The position numbers were made by a program, and so were the translations under genes. DNA of 26,134 bases from CAZKFA01 sp964551925 (GTDB lineage Bacteria > Cyanobacteriota > Vampirovibrionia > LMEP-6097). The notes below the pieces were generated by a model. It did not search any database. It was given only the letters and a program-made list of their open reading frames with translations, and was not told the DNA's origin. This document shows, in pieces, positions 7,949-14,760 of this stretch. Location: the NCBI GenBank assembly GCA_964551925.1, contig CAZKFA010000026.1, positions 1 through 26,134 of the forward strand, in the 5' to 3' direction. Within the stretch, counting starts at the first letter, position 1. Every line of letters begins with the position of its first letter.

Positions 7949-9355
7949 CTACCATCTACTTTTTTGAAAGACATTATAATCAAACGTGAATTCGATATCG
8001 ATCGCTGGTCCGGCACCAGGCGGCAACGGCTCAAATGGAGCGGCATTAGTAACTGCATCTAACGCAGCAAGATTGGCTTCTTGGCTAGCAGATTTATAGA
8101 CAAGCGACAAATCCGCTAGAGAACCGTCTCTCAATATAGAGAAGTTCACCACAATACGATTAGACTCCGTTCCACGTGGCGGTTTCCAAGCAAGTTTAAT
8201 TTTACGTTGTAACGTAGACATATAAGGTCCAAAGTTCACATCTGCTGCTGCTGCTGTACTAGGAGCGCCATTAGGATAAGGATTCGGACCAGGATTGCCC
8301 CAATCACCTCTAGCTCCACCTTCACCACCAACACTGGATGAATCTGGTGCTCGTGGAATATTAGAAAGCCTAGCTACTATATTTGAACTGCGACTATCAC
8401 CATTAGCATCAGAACCTGAGACCTTTGGACTCGGCGCAGTGCCAGTTCCTGATTGCCTTGCAACGTTACTATTAGGGTCATAGGTAATAAGCTTAGGTAA
8501 ATTCTTGACTTGTTGATTATTATCAGGTGCTTGAGTAATTGCGTCCTTCATTGTCTTAGGCTGTGGAGTCATAACCCTAGGACTAGGACTTGGGATTGCT
8601 GGTTGAGGACTAGCTTTCTGCTGATCTGCCTTCGGTAGAGGCTTAGGGCTAGGCTGTATACGACTTGGTGGCTCTGGGACTCGCTGTTGAGGAGTTGGTT
8701 TAGTTATTTGTTGCGGTAATTGTGGCTCACCAGGCGGCTTAGAGACCGGTTTGATTTCTTTCTTTGGATCATGTTTACCAGAATCAATTGATTGTTTCTC
8801 TGATCTAAATTTAGGTTTCACTGGCTTCACCTTAGATTCTATTTGCGTCGGAATAAATTCAATTGACGTAACTTGCACCTGTGGCTTAGACCTAAAGCTA
8901 AACAAGAGAACAATAAGCATTAGAGCAAGAATAAGAAAGTGAATAGCGTAAGAGATAGCTGTTGATTCTTTGAATAAATCCTTGCCAACTATTGACTCGA
9001 TATAATCCTTACGTGAAATATCGAAGACAACAAAACTTACAAAAGTTACCGCAAAGGCAAACAGAGTACTGGTTAGCGGATTAAAAAGTTTGATCTCTTT
9101 TATCAAGTCAAGTGACAAATAAATATCGTGATCATTAAGAAAGCTGACTAGTTTAGCAAGATTGGCATCACCAATGTTCTGCAGGGCAGAGATGCCCAAA
9201 ACCAAAAGAAAGACTATCGCAGTAACAGAGATGGCAACAATATATAAAAAAACCTTATTAGAACGCGAGGCATAGAACTCTGCCTTAGTCGCACTATCTG
9301 CCGCTAAATGTTCTTTACTTATTAATTTGGGGTAGCGTAGGTCGACAGTAGCCAT
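7949..9355 (-). CDS. tonB: TonB-like energy transducer with three N-terminal membrane helices
   Basis: TonB carries motor force from ExbBD across the periplasm to outer-membrane receptors. The 468-aa product ends in a good TonB C-terminal domain (373-468): MSTLQRKIKLAWKPPRG, then IVVNFSILRDGSLADL, then AALDAVTNAAPFEPLPPG. Before it is a long Pro/Lys/Gln-rich linker (about 160-330), as expected for spanning the periplasm. Normal TonB has one N-terminal anchor, but this protein has three hydrophobic helices, at about 34-57, 90-110 and 134-157. The first gene of the operon, it has no Shine-Dalgarno, and a TAATAT element lies only 9 nt before the ATG. It could equally serve as a TolA-like protein. 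The three-helix anchor is the odd feature. Confidence 0.8.
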   Translation of the reverse strand: MATVDLRYPKLISKEHLAADSATKAEFYASRSNKVFLYIVAISVTAIVFLLVLGISALQNIGDANLAKLVSFLNDHDIYLSLDLIKEIKLFNPLTSTLFAFAVTFVSFVVFDISRKDYIESIVGKDLFKESTAISYAIHFLILALMLIVLLFSFRSKPQVQVTSIEFIPTQIESKVKPVKPKFRSEKQSIDSGKHDPKKEIKPVSKPPGEPQLPQQITKPTPQQRVPEPPSRIQPSPKPLPKADQQKASPQPAIPSPSPRVMTPQPKTMKDAITQAPDNNQQVKNLPKLITYDPNSNVARQSGTGTAPSPKVSGSDANGDSRSSNIVARLSNIPRAPDSSSVGGEGGARGDWGNPGPNPYPNGAPSTAAAADVNFGPYMSTLQRKIKLAWKPPRGTESNRIVVNFSILRDGSLADLSLVYKSASQEANLAALDAVTNAAPFEPLPPGAGPAIDIEFTFDYNVFQKSRW

Positions 9356-9364
9356 CTTTAGAAT

Positions 9365-9370
9365 ATATTA
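9365..9370 (-). promoter_or_regulatory. Putative -10 of the tonB-exbB-exbD operon
   Basis: Minus-strand TAATAT, preceded by CTG, ends 9 nt before the tonB ATG. This would give a leader of two or three nucleotides. No good -35 is seen at the expected distance (CTACTA at 9393-9388), so this is tentative. Confidence 0.25.
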
Positions 9371-9512
9371 CAGTGAAATTACGATTTTAGTAGTCACTCA
9401 TTCTAATGATGTCCTAAAAATAATATTGTTCCTTAATTAGAATTAACATAATCCTTAACCGCATCTTAACCAGAATAAAGTACTCTAGATTTGCCTTGAG
9501 CTTATTACTCAA

Positions 9513-9541
9513 TTGGCATCACGCTTATCGGCGGATAATAA
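9513..9541 (+). promoter_or_regulatory. Putative promoter for the 272-aa acidic protein
   Basis: TTGGCA (9513-9518) and TAATAA (9536-9541) are separated by 17 bp. The predicted start near 9548 would leave a short leader containing AAAAGGA (9547-9553) as Shine-Dalgarno for the ATG at 9563. The rest of the 207-bp divergent intergenic region (9356-9562) is AT-rich with no other structure I can support. Confidence 0.35.
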
Positions 9542-9562
9542 AAAACAAAAGGACATCCCGGA

Positions 9563-10381
9563 ATGATAGATAATAACGACGAAAATGTCGCAAATAAACT
9601 TATTGAAAAGTTCTTCCCTAATGGTGATTATCACTTAATGTATTCTCTTTTAACTTCTACTTTTGATAATGATGAAATCAAAATTATTTATGATTTTGCC
9701 GTTAAATATGGCGACGAAATACTTAACGAAGAAGCACCTAAAGAAACAAGTCAGAGCGAAATTTTTAACGACAAAGAATTGCCTAAGGACAAAATCTACT
9801 GGGAAACAAAAATAGATCGTCATAGTATTTATAACTATGAGTTTGATAAAGAGACCATGGAGAGAGTTTATGAAGAGATGTTCAAAAAACATCAAGAAGA
9901 ATTCCAAGCGGCTGCCGCAAAACCACCTGTGGACGACGTTCTAGCCAACGATCCAAATTGGCAAATCCAGCATAAATTATTCTGGGACTATATAGACGAA
10001 CATTTTATGGCAGATTTCTATCGTGATCTCATGGGAGTAAGGGATCCAGCAGAAATCACCAAATTAATATACGGTAACAAAGAAGCTCCTGAGGGCTTCA
10101 AAAAGAAAATGCTCTTAGAATATGGTTATGAAGTTCCATATCAAGAAACTATAGAAGAAGTATTACCTGAAGCGCTATCCGAAACCCCCTCTAATATCCC
10201 AGAGATCGAAGAGTATATAGAACCCCTTACAGCAGCGGATTTTGAGCCAGGCGAGCTAGAAAAAATTCATGAGACCTTCGACAGATACAAAACAGTCAAA
10301 CGCCACGTCGAATCTGATACTAATTTCTTAGTGAAACTCTGGCACTTCCAAAAGAACCGCTATCAGCGCAAGCAAGGTTAG
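9563..10381 (+). CDS. Hypothetical acidic protein, 272 aa
   Basis: I do not recognise this protein. It is strongly acidic (runs such as PEIEEYIEPL near 213) with aromatic residues scattered among Glu/Asp. It has no signal peptide or membrane helix and so is probably cytoplasmic. A central segment (about 120-175) with WQIQHKLFWDYIDEHF and FYRDLMGVRDPAEI looks like a compact helical domain, while residues 50-80 and 195-235 look like flexible acidic linkers. The basic C terminus (KRHVESDTNFLVKLWHFQKN, then RKQG) contrasts with the rest. AAAAGGA lies 9 nt before the ATG. It is followed in the same direction by another unassigned gene with its own promoter. Confidence 0.7.
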   Translation: MIDNNDENVANKLIEKFFPNGDYHLMYSLLTSTFDNDEIKIIYDFAVKYGDEILNEEAPKETSQSEIFNDKELPKDKIYWETKIDRHSIYNYEFDKETMERVYEEMFKKHQEEFQAAAAKPPVDDVLANDPNWQIQHKLFWDYIDEHFMADFYRDLMGVRDPAEITKLIYGNKEAPEGFKKKMLLEYGYEVPYQETIEEVLPEALSETPSNIPEIEEYIEPLTAADFEPGELEKIHETFDRYKTVKRHVESDTNFLVKLWHFQKNRYQRKQG

Positions 10382-10401
10382 GGACAAGCACCATAAAAAT
10401 A

Positions 10402-10410
10402 TGCTAGAAT
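10402..10410 (+). promoter_or_regulatory. Extended -10 element upstream of the 345-aa gene
   Basis: TGCTAGAAT has the same form as the ftsY extended -10. It ends 13 nt before the ATG at 10424, so the predicted leader is only 5-7 nt with no Shine-Dalgarno. No clear -35 is present (GGGACA at 10381-10386 is the nearest candidate, with an 18-bp spacer). Confidence 0.4.
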
Positions 10411-10423
10411 TTATCTTAATTCA

Positions 10424-11461
10424 ATGGGAATTGAACCGATAGCCAAAGCATATTTAGATGATTACTTCATTAAATATGGCTTCAATGGAGAAGATCGCAA
10501 ATATCCATCTGGAGCAGTAGCTTTACGTGATAATTCTGGTCTAGAACTCAATCTGCATAACAGCCCTCGTATCTCTAAATTTGCAGCAAATATCACAAGC
10601 AGCGAAAAATTTCAACGCTTCGGTAGCCATGGTCCAGTTGTTATCAGTATCCTAGAGGATCATCAAGAGTTAGTACTCAACTTCTTGGGTACCCTACAAA
10701 GATTCTTTGGAATGGAGTTAGCTACACATCAAGAACCTTATCACAGACAGCAGTTTCTTTCTGACTCACCAGTCTATGTCGCTTGGGCAACCAGCCCACA
10801 GGACCTCAAAAAAGTACACAGAAAAATAGTCCGCAATCTCAATGCTAAAGGCTGTTCAACCGATCAAATAAATTTCTTAAATATCCTTGACTATAACACC
10901 AATATTAGACAGCCTAACGGACAGATGATGGCGGCTGGACAAGCGCAAGGAGAAGCTGGCGGATTGCAAGCAATGAGATATCTGGCGCAATATTACCAAG
11001 GCAACCCTTGTAACGCAACATTACTACAGACAAGCTTCTACAACGCAAATATGGACAGAGAAAGCAAAACTGTTTTAAGTCAAACAAAACCAATGTTCAA
11101 TTGCGTTTACGAACAAGAGAAAGAAATACACCATCCTCACCGTTGGAGTCTAGGTCCCAATGGCAATGCTTATTTGCACACAGAATTACATGACCTCTGG
11201 GAAGCAACTGATATCAATGGTGCTCAGCAAATCCCAGTCGCTGCACATAAATTATTGTGGGCCTCTGATTACAATGCTATATTCAACGCTCCGCAAGCAG
11301 AAGCGACTAACAATGAACCTTTAATAAAAGTGCTACAGGCTTTTGATCAGTTCATCAGAAACGTCAAGCCGACACTAATCCGCGCAAACTCGCTGACAAC
11401 AGCATCTGATGGTCAGGCATCTTCGTCGGAGCAAACCTGTGTGAGTAACACAGGACTGTAA
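10424..11461 (+). CDS. Hypothetical protein, 345 aa
   Basis: I cannot assign this protein. It is soluble with no signal peptide, and is rich in His, Asn and Gln. The middle has a Gly/Gln/Met-rich segment (PNGQMMAAGQAQGEAGGLQA, about 165-184). The HHPHRWSLGPNGNAYLHTEL segment near 237 might bind metal, but no known motif is met. The last 30 or so residues are Ser/Thr-rich and low in complexity. They are encoded in the 98 bp that overlap the 3' end of the convergent tetR gene. The TetR reading of those bases looks family-like, so the original stop of this gene may have been lost and the tail acquired by read-through. The start is an ATG next to an extended -10, without Shine-Dalgarno. Confidence 0.65.
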   Translation: MGIEPIAKAYLDDYFIKYGFNGEDRKYPSGAVALRDNSGLELNLHNSPRISKFAANITSSEKFQRFGSHGPVVISILEDHQELVLNFLGTLQRFFGMELATHQEPYHRQQFLSDSPVYVAWATSPQDLKKVHRKIVRNLNAKGCSTDQINFLNILDYNTNIRQPNGQMMAAGQAQGEAGGLQAMRYLAQYYQGNPCNATLLQTSFYNANMDRESKTVLSQTKPMFNCVYEQEKEIHHPHRWSLGPNGNAYLHTELHDLWEATDINGAQQIPVAAHKLLWASDYNAIFNAPQAEATNNEPLIKVLQAFDQFIRNVKPTLIRANSLTTASDGQASSSEQTCVSNTGL

Positions 11462-11939
11462 TTCCATACAAATTACTCCACAAGAGCCTTGCTTCTAAAC
11501 GCGGGTCGGCAACTCCAATCTTCTCAATAACGCCTTCCCATAAACTAAAAATTTTATCAATGCGCTCTTGATACCAATCAGGCAGTGATTCTGTACCATA
11601 ACGATGATTAAAAATTGCAAAAAACAAATTACGATTATCACGCGCGTATTGCAAAAACAACTCAGAAATTTTTTTGATTTTTTCTTTTGGACAAGTCAGT
11701 CTATGCGTCGCCAACACAAAAATCTCATTGAGCTCCTCAAGCGTCTTGGCATTGATACTCATAATCAAACTATCCAAACTTGGATGATAAGAGTAAACTA
11801 TACCAGCGCTGTAACCAATGAGCTTGGCTAACTTACGGGTGCTAAATTTCTCCACACCATCTTGCGCAATTGCGTTACGCGAAGCCGCGTAAATCATATG
11901 CTTCAATTCTTCTCTACTATGATCGCCTCGTCTAGCCAT
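11364..11939 (-). CDS. TetR-family transcriptional regulator
   Basis: The 191-aa product has the usual TetR N-terminal DNA-binding domain: helix 1 SREELKHMIYAASRNAIAQ (8-26), GVEKFSTRKLAKLIGYSAG as the helix-turn-helix, and VYSYHPSLDSLI where the family has the YYHFxSKxxLL recognition-helix end. The remaining residues form a helical ligand-binding domain. The ligand and target genes cannot be deduced. Such repressors often control adjacent genes, but here the neighbours are convergent on one side and a palindromic element on the other. The start codon lies one base from the 129-bp palindrome at 11941-12069, so any promoter must lie in that element. The 3' end overlaps the convergent 345-aa gene by 98 bp. 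Confidence 0.88.
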   Translation of the reverse strand: MARRGDHSREELKHMIYAASRNAIAQDGVEKFSTRKLAKLIGYSAGIVYSYHPSLDSLIMSINAKTLEELNEIFVLATHRLTCPKEKIKKISELFLQYARDNRNLFFAIFNHRYGTESLPDWYQERIDKIFSLWEGVIEKIGVADPRLEARLLWSNLYGITVLCYSHRFAPTKMPDHQMLLSASLRGLVSA

Positions 11940-11940
11940 A

Positions 11941-12069
11941 ATTTATAGCTGTTTAGGAAGTCCGATAACTGCGTTACGCTCACTCCTCCTCCCTTATGTA
12001 CGTCTAGTACACTACGCTTCGTCGTCGTTTCGCAAGCCTTGTTCTCGAACTTCCCAAACAGCTATAAAT
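11941..12069. repeat. 129-bp imperfect palindrome, MITE-like element
   Basis: The outer arms 11941-11961 and 12049-12069 are inverted copies matching at 20 of 21 positions (ATTTATAGCTGTTTRGGAAGT read inward). The match extends to 29-nt arms (11941-11969 and 12041-12069) with 26 matches. The centre holds a short perfect hairpin, TGTAC-GTCTA-GTACA (11997-12011), close to the symmetry centre of the whole element. The intervening arms are only partly complementary. It carries no open frame, fills most of the gap between flgJ and tetR, and its ends are TA-rich. This is the look of a small non-autonomous mobile or palindromic repeat. A structured RNA or a bidirectional terminator is the alternative. 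Confidence 0.6.
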
Positions 12070-12099
12070 ATTATATCATAAAAATTAAGCACTGTAAAA

Positions 12100-12372
12100 T
12101 TAAAATAATTCCTTACCAAGTTGTTGTTTAAGCCCAAAGCCAGAATCGCTCTTGGCGACTTCTTTAGCTACCGCTTCATCAAAGAATTGATAGAACATTT
12201 CTTCAGAATCACCAGAATGAAATAAACCATCTTCAATCTTTGGACGCATTTCTTTTAAGAACATCTGCACAAACAAAGCCTCAAAATCCTCAGCTGCTTG
12301 GGCTTCTCTAACTCCAGCCTGATAGGACATGCTGTTTAACTCAGAACTGTTAATCGCTGGATTAAACTCCAT
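12100..12372 (-). CDS. flgJ: Flagellar rod-binding protein FlgJ, N-terminal domain only
   Basis: FlgJ caps the growing flagellar rod in the periplasm. The 90-aa product matches only the rod-binding domain: the helix AEDFEALFVQMFLKEMRPK (27-45), then SGDSEEMFYQFFDEAVAKEV and GFGLKQQLGKELF at the end. The C-terminal peptidoglycan hydrolase domain of enterobacterial FlgJ is absent, as in many lineages, so rod passage through the wall would need a separate muramidase. It is the last gene of the flgI operon, two bases after the upstream gene, with AAGGAG 11 nt before the ATG located inside that gene's end. Confidence 0.88.
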   Translation of the reverse strand: MEFNPAINSSELNSMSYQAGVREAQAAEDFEALFVQMFLKEMRPKIEDGLFHSGDSEEMFYQFFDEAVAKEVAKSDSGFGLKQQLGKELF

Positions 12373-12374
12373 AA

Positions 12375-13391
12375 CTAGAATATCTCCTTACGAAAATATT
12401 CTTGCTTATTAAAACTATCAGTCAGTACTAACCAATACTTAGCTTTATCAATACTAGTAGTAGGGTTAAACTGAAACTCATAAGTCGAAGATGACTTCGC
12501 TGGAATCACCTTAGTATCATGATAAGCAAAGGCCATATTTGGACTAACCGTGTAACCTAATCCATCAACGATTTTCAGATTAGTCAAAGGAATAGAATGT
12601 CTAAGATTATTCTCTATCTCTATTGATAATTTATTCTGGTTATATTGCAAGATTACAGCATTGACACCTGGATTGTCCATCACCAATTGTTCTTGTTTGT
12701 ATTTTTGCTCGTCCATAGCTACTATATTGAGAGTCATTGGTAAGCCTGGGTTAATCTCAACTTCATCGCCTTTCTTACTCAAGAAAGTAATCAGAGAGAT
12801 ACCAGCTCCACTCATTGCTCCAATCGCTAGACTAGAAGCTGAGCTAGTACCAGTACCAATAATGCCACCAAACTTAAAGCCAAGTAAAGATCCCAATACA
12901 GCACCCTCAACAGCGCTAGCACCAGCTCCAGCAGCAAGCTTCATCTTCTCATGATCATCTTTAATCAATAAGCCATCAGCATTAATAGTAAGTGTCTGAA
13001 TATTATCAGGGAAAATTATCTTCTCAAAACGAATATCCACTTTGGCATTACGACGAAAAGTTCTAGCCGTAGTCATATCAACAATAGTACCAACAACTCT
13101 ACTATTCTTAGGAATCAAAACAATACCATCATCTGTAACGATATCTTCGACAATACGCGCTGAGAAGTGCTCACCAACTTGAGTATCAGAACTCACTGGC
13201 CACTCAGCAACAATAGGTACTGGAGTGTTCTCACTAACTCCAACCTTGATAGTCTGTGAATAGACTGGCTTGATAAAACAAACCAACAATAAAGCAATCA
13301 ACAACTGCAGAACAATCATCTGCCATAGAGAAAATTGCACTGGCAAAGTAATGGAATCATCTTGTTTACGATTTCTAATTTCTTGCTTCAT
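12375..13391 (-). CDS. Secreted VirB10/TrbI-like protein in the flagellar ring operon
   Basis: The 338-aa product has a basic N terminus, one hydrophobic helix (about 23-41) ending in PVYSQ that may be a signal peptide or anchor, and then a periplasmic region. Residues 80-145 contain IPKNSRVVGTIVDM and RRNAKVDIRFEKIIFPD, which resemble the strand pattern of the VirB10/TrbI beta-barrel domain (LPxGTxxxG, then FxxIxxPDG). A Gly/Ala-rich stretch (155-200) recalls the membrane-inserting segments of such proteins. GDEVEINPGLPMTLNI follows, and the C-terminal 120 residues look like an immunoglobulin-like beta domain. It lies between flgI and flgJ, one base after flgI. The L-ring gene flgH is usual in such operons but not in this window. 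A role at the outer-membrane ring is inferred. Confidence 0.6.
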   Translation of the reverse strand: MKQEIRNRKQDDSITLPVQFSLWQMIVLQLLIALLLVCFIKPVYSQTIKVGVSENTPVPIVAEWPVSSDTQVGEHFSARIVEDIVTDDGIVLIPKNSRVVGTIVDMTTARTFRRNAKVDIRFEKIIFPDNIQTLTINADGLLIKDDHEKMKLAAGAGASAVEGAVLGSLLGFKFGGIIGTGTSSASSLAIGAMSGAGISLITFLSKKGDEVEINPGLPMTLNIVAMDEQKYKQEQLVMDNPGVNAVILQYNQNKLSIEIENNLRHSIPLTNLKIVDGLGYTVSPNMAFAYHDTKVIPAKSSSTYEFQFNPTTSIDKAKYWLVLTDSFNKQEYFRKEIF

Positions 13392-13392
13392 C

Positions 13393-14676
13393 TTATATTA
13401 TCTCCAACTCTGCTTGCAATGCACCAGAGGCTTTTAGGGCTTGTAGAATCGAGATCAAATCTCTTGATGTGATTCCAATTTTATTAAGCTCATTCACTAA
13501 TTGCGATAGCGTCGAAGACTCTTGCATCTCCACATAACGTGTCTCTGTATCTCTATAAGTAATCTCCGAATTAGAATAAGGTGTGGTTTGTATACCATTA
13601 GCACCTTCACCACCACTGGTCGCTTGATTAGTATTAATAGTAGTGTTATCACCGGCAGCGTTGAGATTAGCTAGAGTAGTTACATTTGGCTGAGAGACTG
13701 CATTTGTCGTCTTAATAGTAATCGAGATAGTACCATGCGCCAAAGCAACTGCTGAGAGCTTCACATCTTGACCGACAACAATAGTACCGGTACGCTCCAT
13801 AATAACAACTTTAGCTTCGTTCTCTGCATCAACCTTAATATTACCAATATCAGCCAAAGCCTCTACTGGATTATCTTCTGGTCCATTCAATTCCAGACGC
13901 ACAGTACGTCCATCAACAATAGCTGCTCTACGATTAGTAGCTGAATTATTAATCGCATCGACTATTTTTTTAGTCGTAGCAAAATCTATTTTCTCAGTCG
14001 TTAAAACAATCCCCTTCTCTCTGTCTAATACTGTCGGCAAAGGATACTCAATAATACCGCCTTTAGGAACACGTCCTGAGTTTGGCGAGCCCTCTCTAAC
14101 CAGGCTACCATTAGCCTCTATCTCATAACCAGAATTAATCACCGGTCCCTGAGCTGTCGCATAAACCTTACCATCAGAACCTTTTAGCAGGCACTGGAGA
14201 AGCACTCCACCAGTGAGATTGCGAGAAGACGAGAAAGAAGATATATCGATATCAAAATGATCACCTTCTTTTGTATAAGCACCAACCTTCGCTGTAATCA
14301 TTACAGCAGCGACGTTACCAATCGCACCACCATTAAGCTGCTTGAGAGCTGAAAGTATCTGTTGTCCAGGGTTATTGACATCAATATTATTAACGTTGAT
14401 TTGGTTATTAGTCAAAAATTCTTTAATATCAACTCCAAAATTCTTGAGAAGATTTATCTGCGCAAGATTAGTTGCAACGCTATTCTTATCACCACTATTA
14501 CTAGGTAAACCAGCCACCAAACCATAACCAATTAAATAATTATCTCTAAGTCCTTGAACTTTAGTTATATCTTTGATACGAACATTAACTGCTCCAATAG
14601 AATTAAAACTACTGATTAAGCAAAGGCTTAATAGTAATAAATAACGCAAAAAAGATTGAGCGGACTTATAGCCCAT
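13393..14676 (-). CDS. flgI: Flagellar P-ring protein FlgI
   Basis: FlgI forms the P ring around the flagellar rod in the peptidoglycan layer. The 427-aa product has a signal peptide (about 1-29). The mature start is VNVRIKDITKVQGLRDNYLI followed by GYGLVAGLPSNSGD, the most conserved part of the family. The C terminus is LNKIGITSRDLISILQALKA followed by SGALQAELEII. The Asn/Thr-rich segment around 330-365 is longer than usual. The length is slightly above the usual 350-370 residues because of this insert and the long signal peptide. It heads an operon with a VirB10-like gene and flgJ. A sigma-28-like promoter candidate lies at 14710-14684, ending 7 nt before the ATG. Confidence 0.95.
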   Translation of the reverse strand: MGYKSAQSFLRYLLLLSLCLISSFNSIGAVNVRIKDITKVQGLRDNYLIGYGLVAGLPSNSGDKNSVATNLAQINLLKNFGVDIKEFLTNNQINVNNIDVNNPGQQILSALKQLNGGAIGNVAAVMITAKVGAYTKEGDHFDIDISSFSSSRNLTGGVLLQCLLKGSDGKVYATAQGPVINSGYEIEANGSLVREGSPNSGRVPKGGIIEYPLPTVLDREKGIVLTTEKIDFATTKKIVDAINNSATNRRAAIVDGRTVRLELNGPEDNPVEALADIGNIKVDAENEAKVVIMERTGTIVVGQDVKLSAVALAHGTISITIKTTNAVSQPNVTTLANLNAAGDNTTINTNQATSGGEGANGIQTTPYSNSEITYRDTETRYVEMQESSTLSQLVNELNKIGITSRDLISILQALKASGALQAELEII

Positions 14677-14683
14677 ATAATAG

Positions 14684-14710
14684 TTTTATGCGTCTATTTG
14701 GTAAATCTTA
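14684..14710 (-). promoter_or_regulatory. Sigma-28-like promoter candidate for the flgI operon
   Basis: Minus-strand TAAGATTT (14710-14703), an 11-bp spacer and GCATAAAA (14691-14684) resemble the flagellar FliA consensus TAAAGTTT-N11-GCCGATAA, matching six of eight and five of eight positions with the exact spacer. The element ends 7 nt before the flgI ATG, which is a leaderless arrangement. P-ring genes are often class 2, not FliA-dependent, so this is tentative. Confidence 0.25.
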
Positions 14711-14760
14711 TATCCATCTGTAAGACTAGCTTCTACAAATAGCTACAACAAATAGGGGAG

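Noticed and set aside
11941..12069. Palindrome as a TetR operator
   Set aside because: TetR operators are compact palindromes of about 15-25 bp, whereas these arms are 71 bp apart. A mobile or structural repeat fits better.
14733..14755. Short direct repeat CTACAAATAG / CTACAACAAATAG after the SurA-like gene
   Set aside because: Ten bases in AT-rich DNA with no third copy is too little to call a repeat or an operator.
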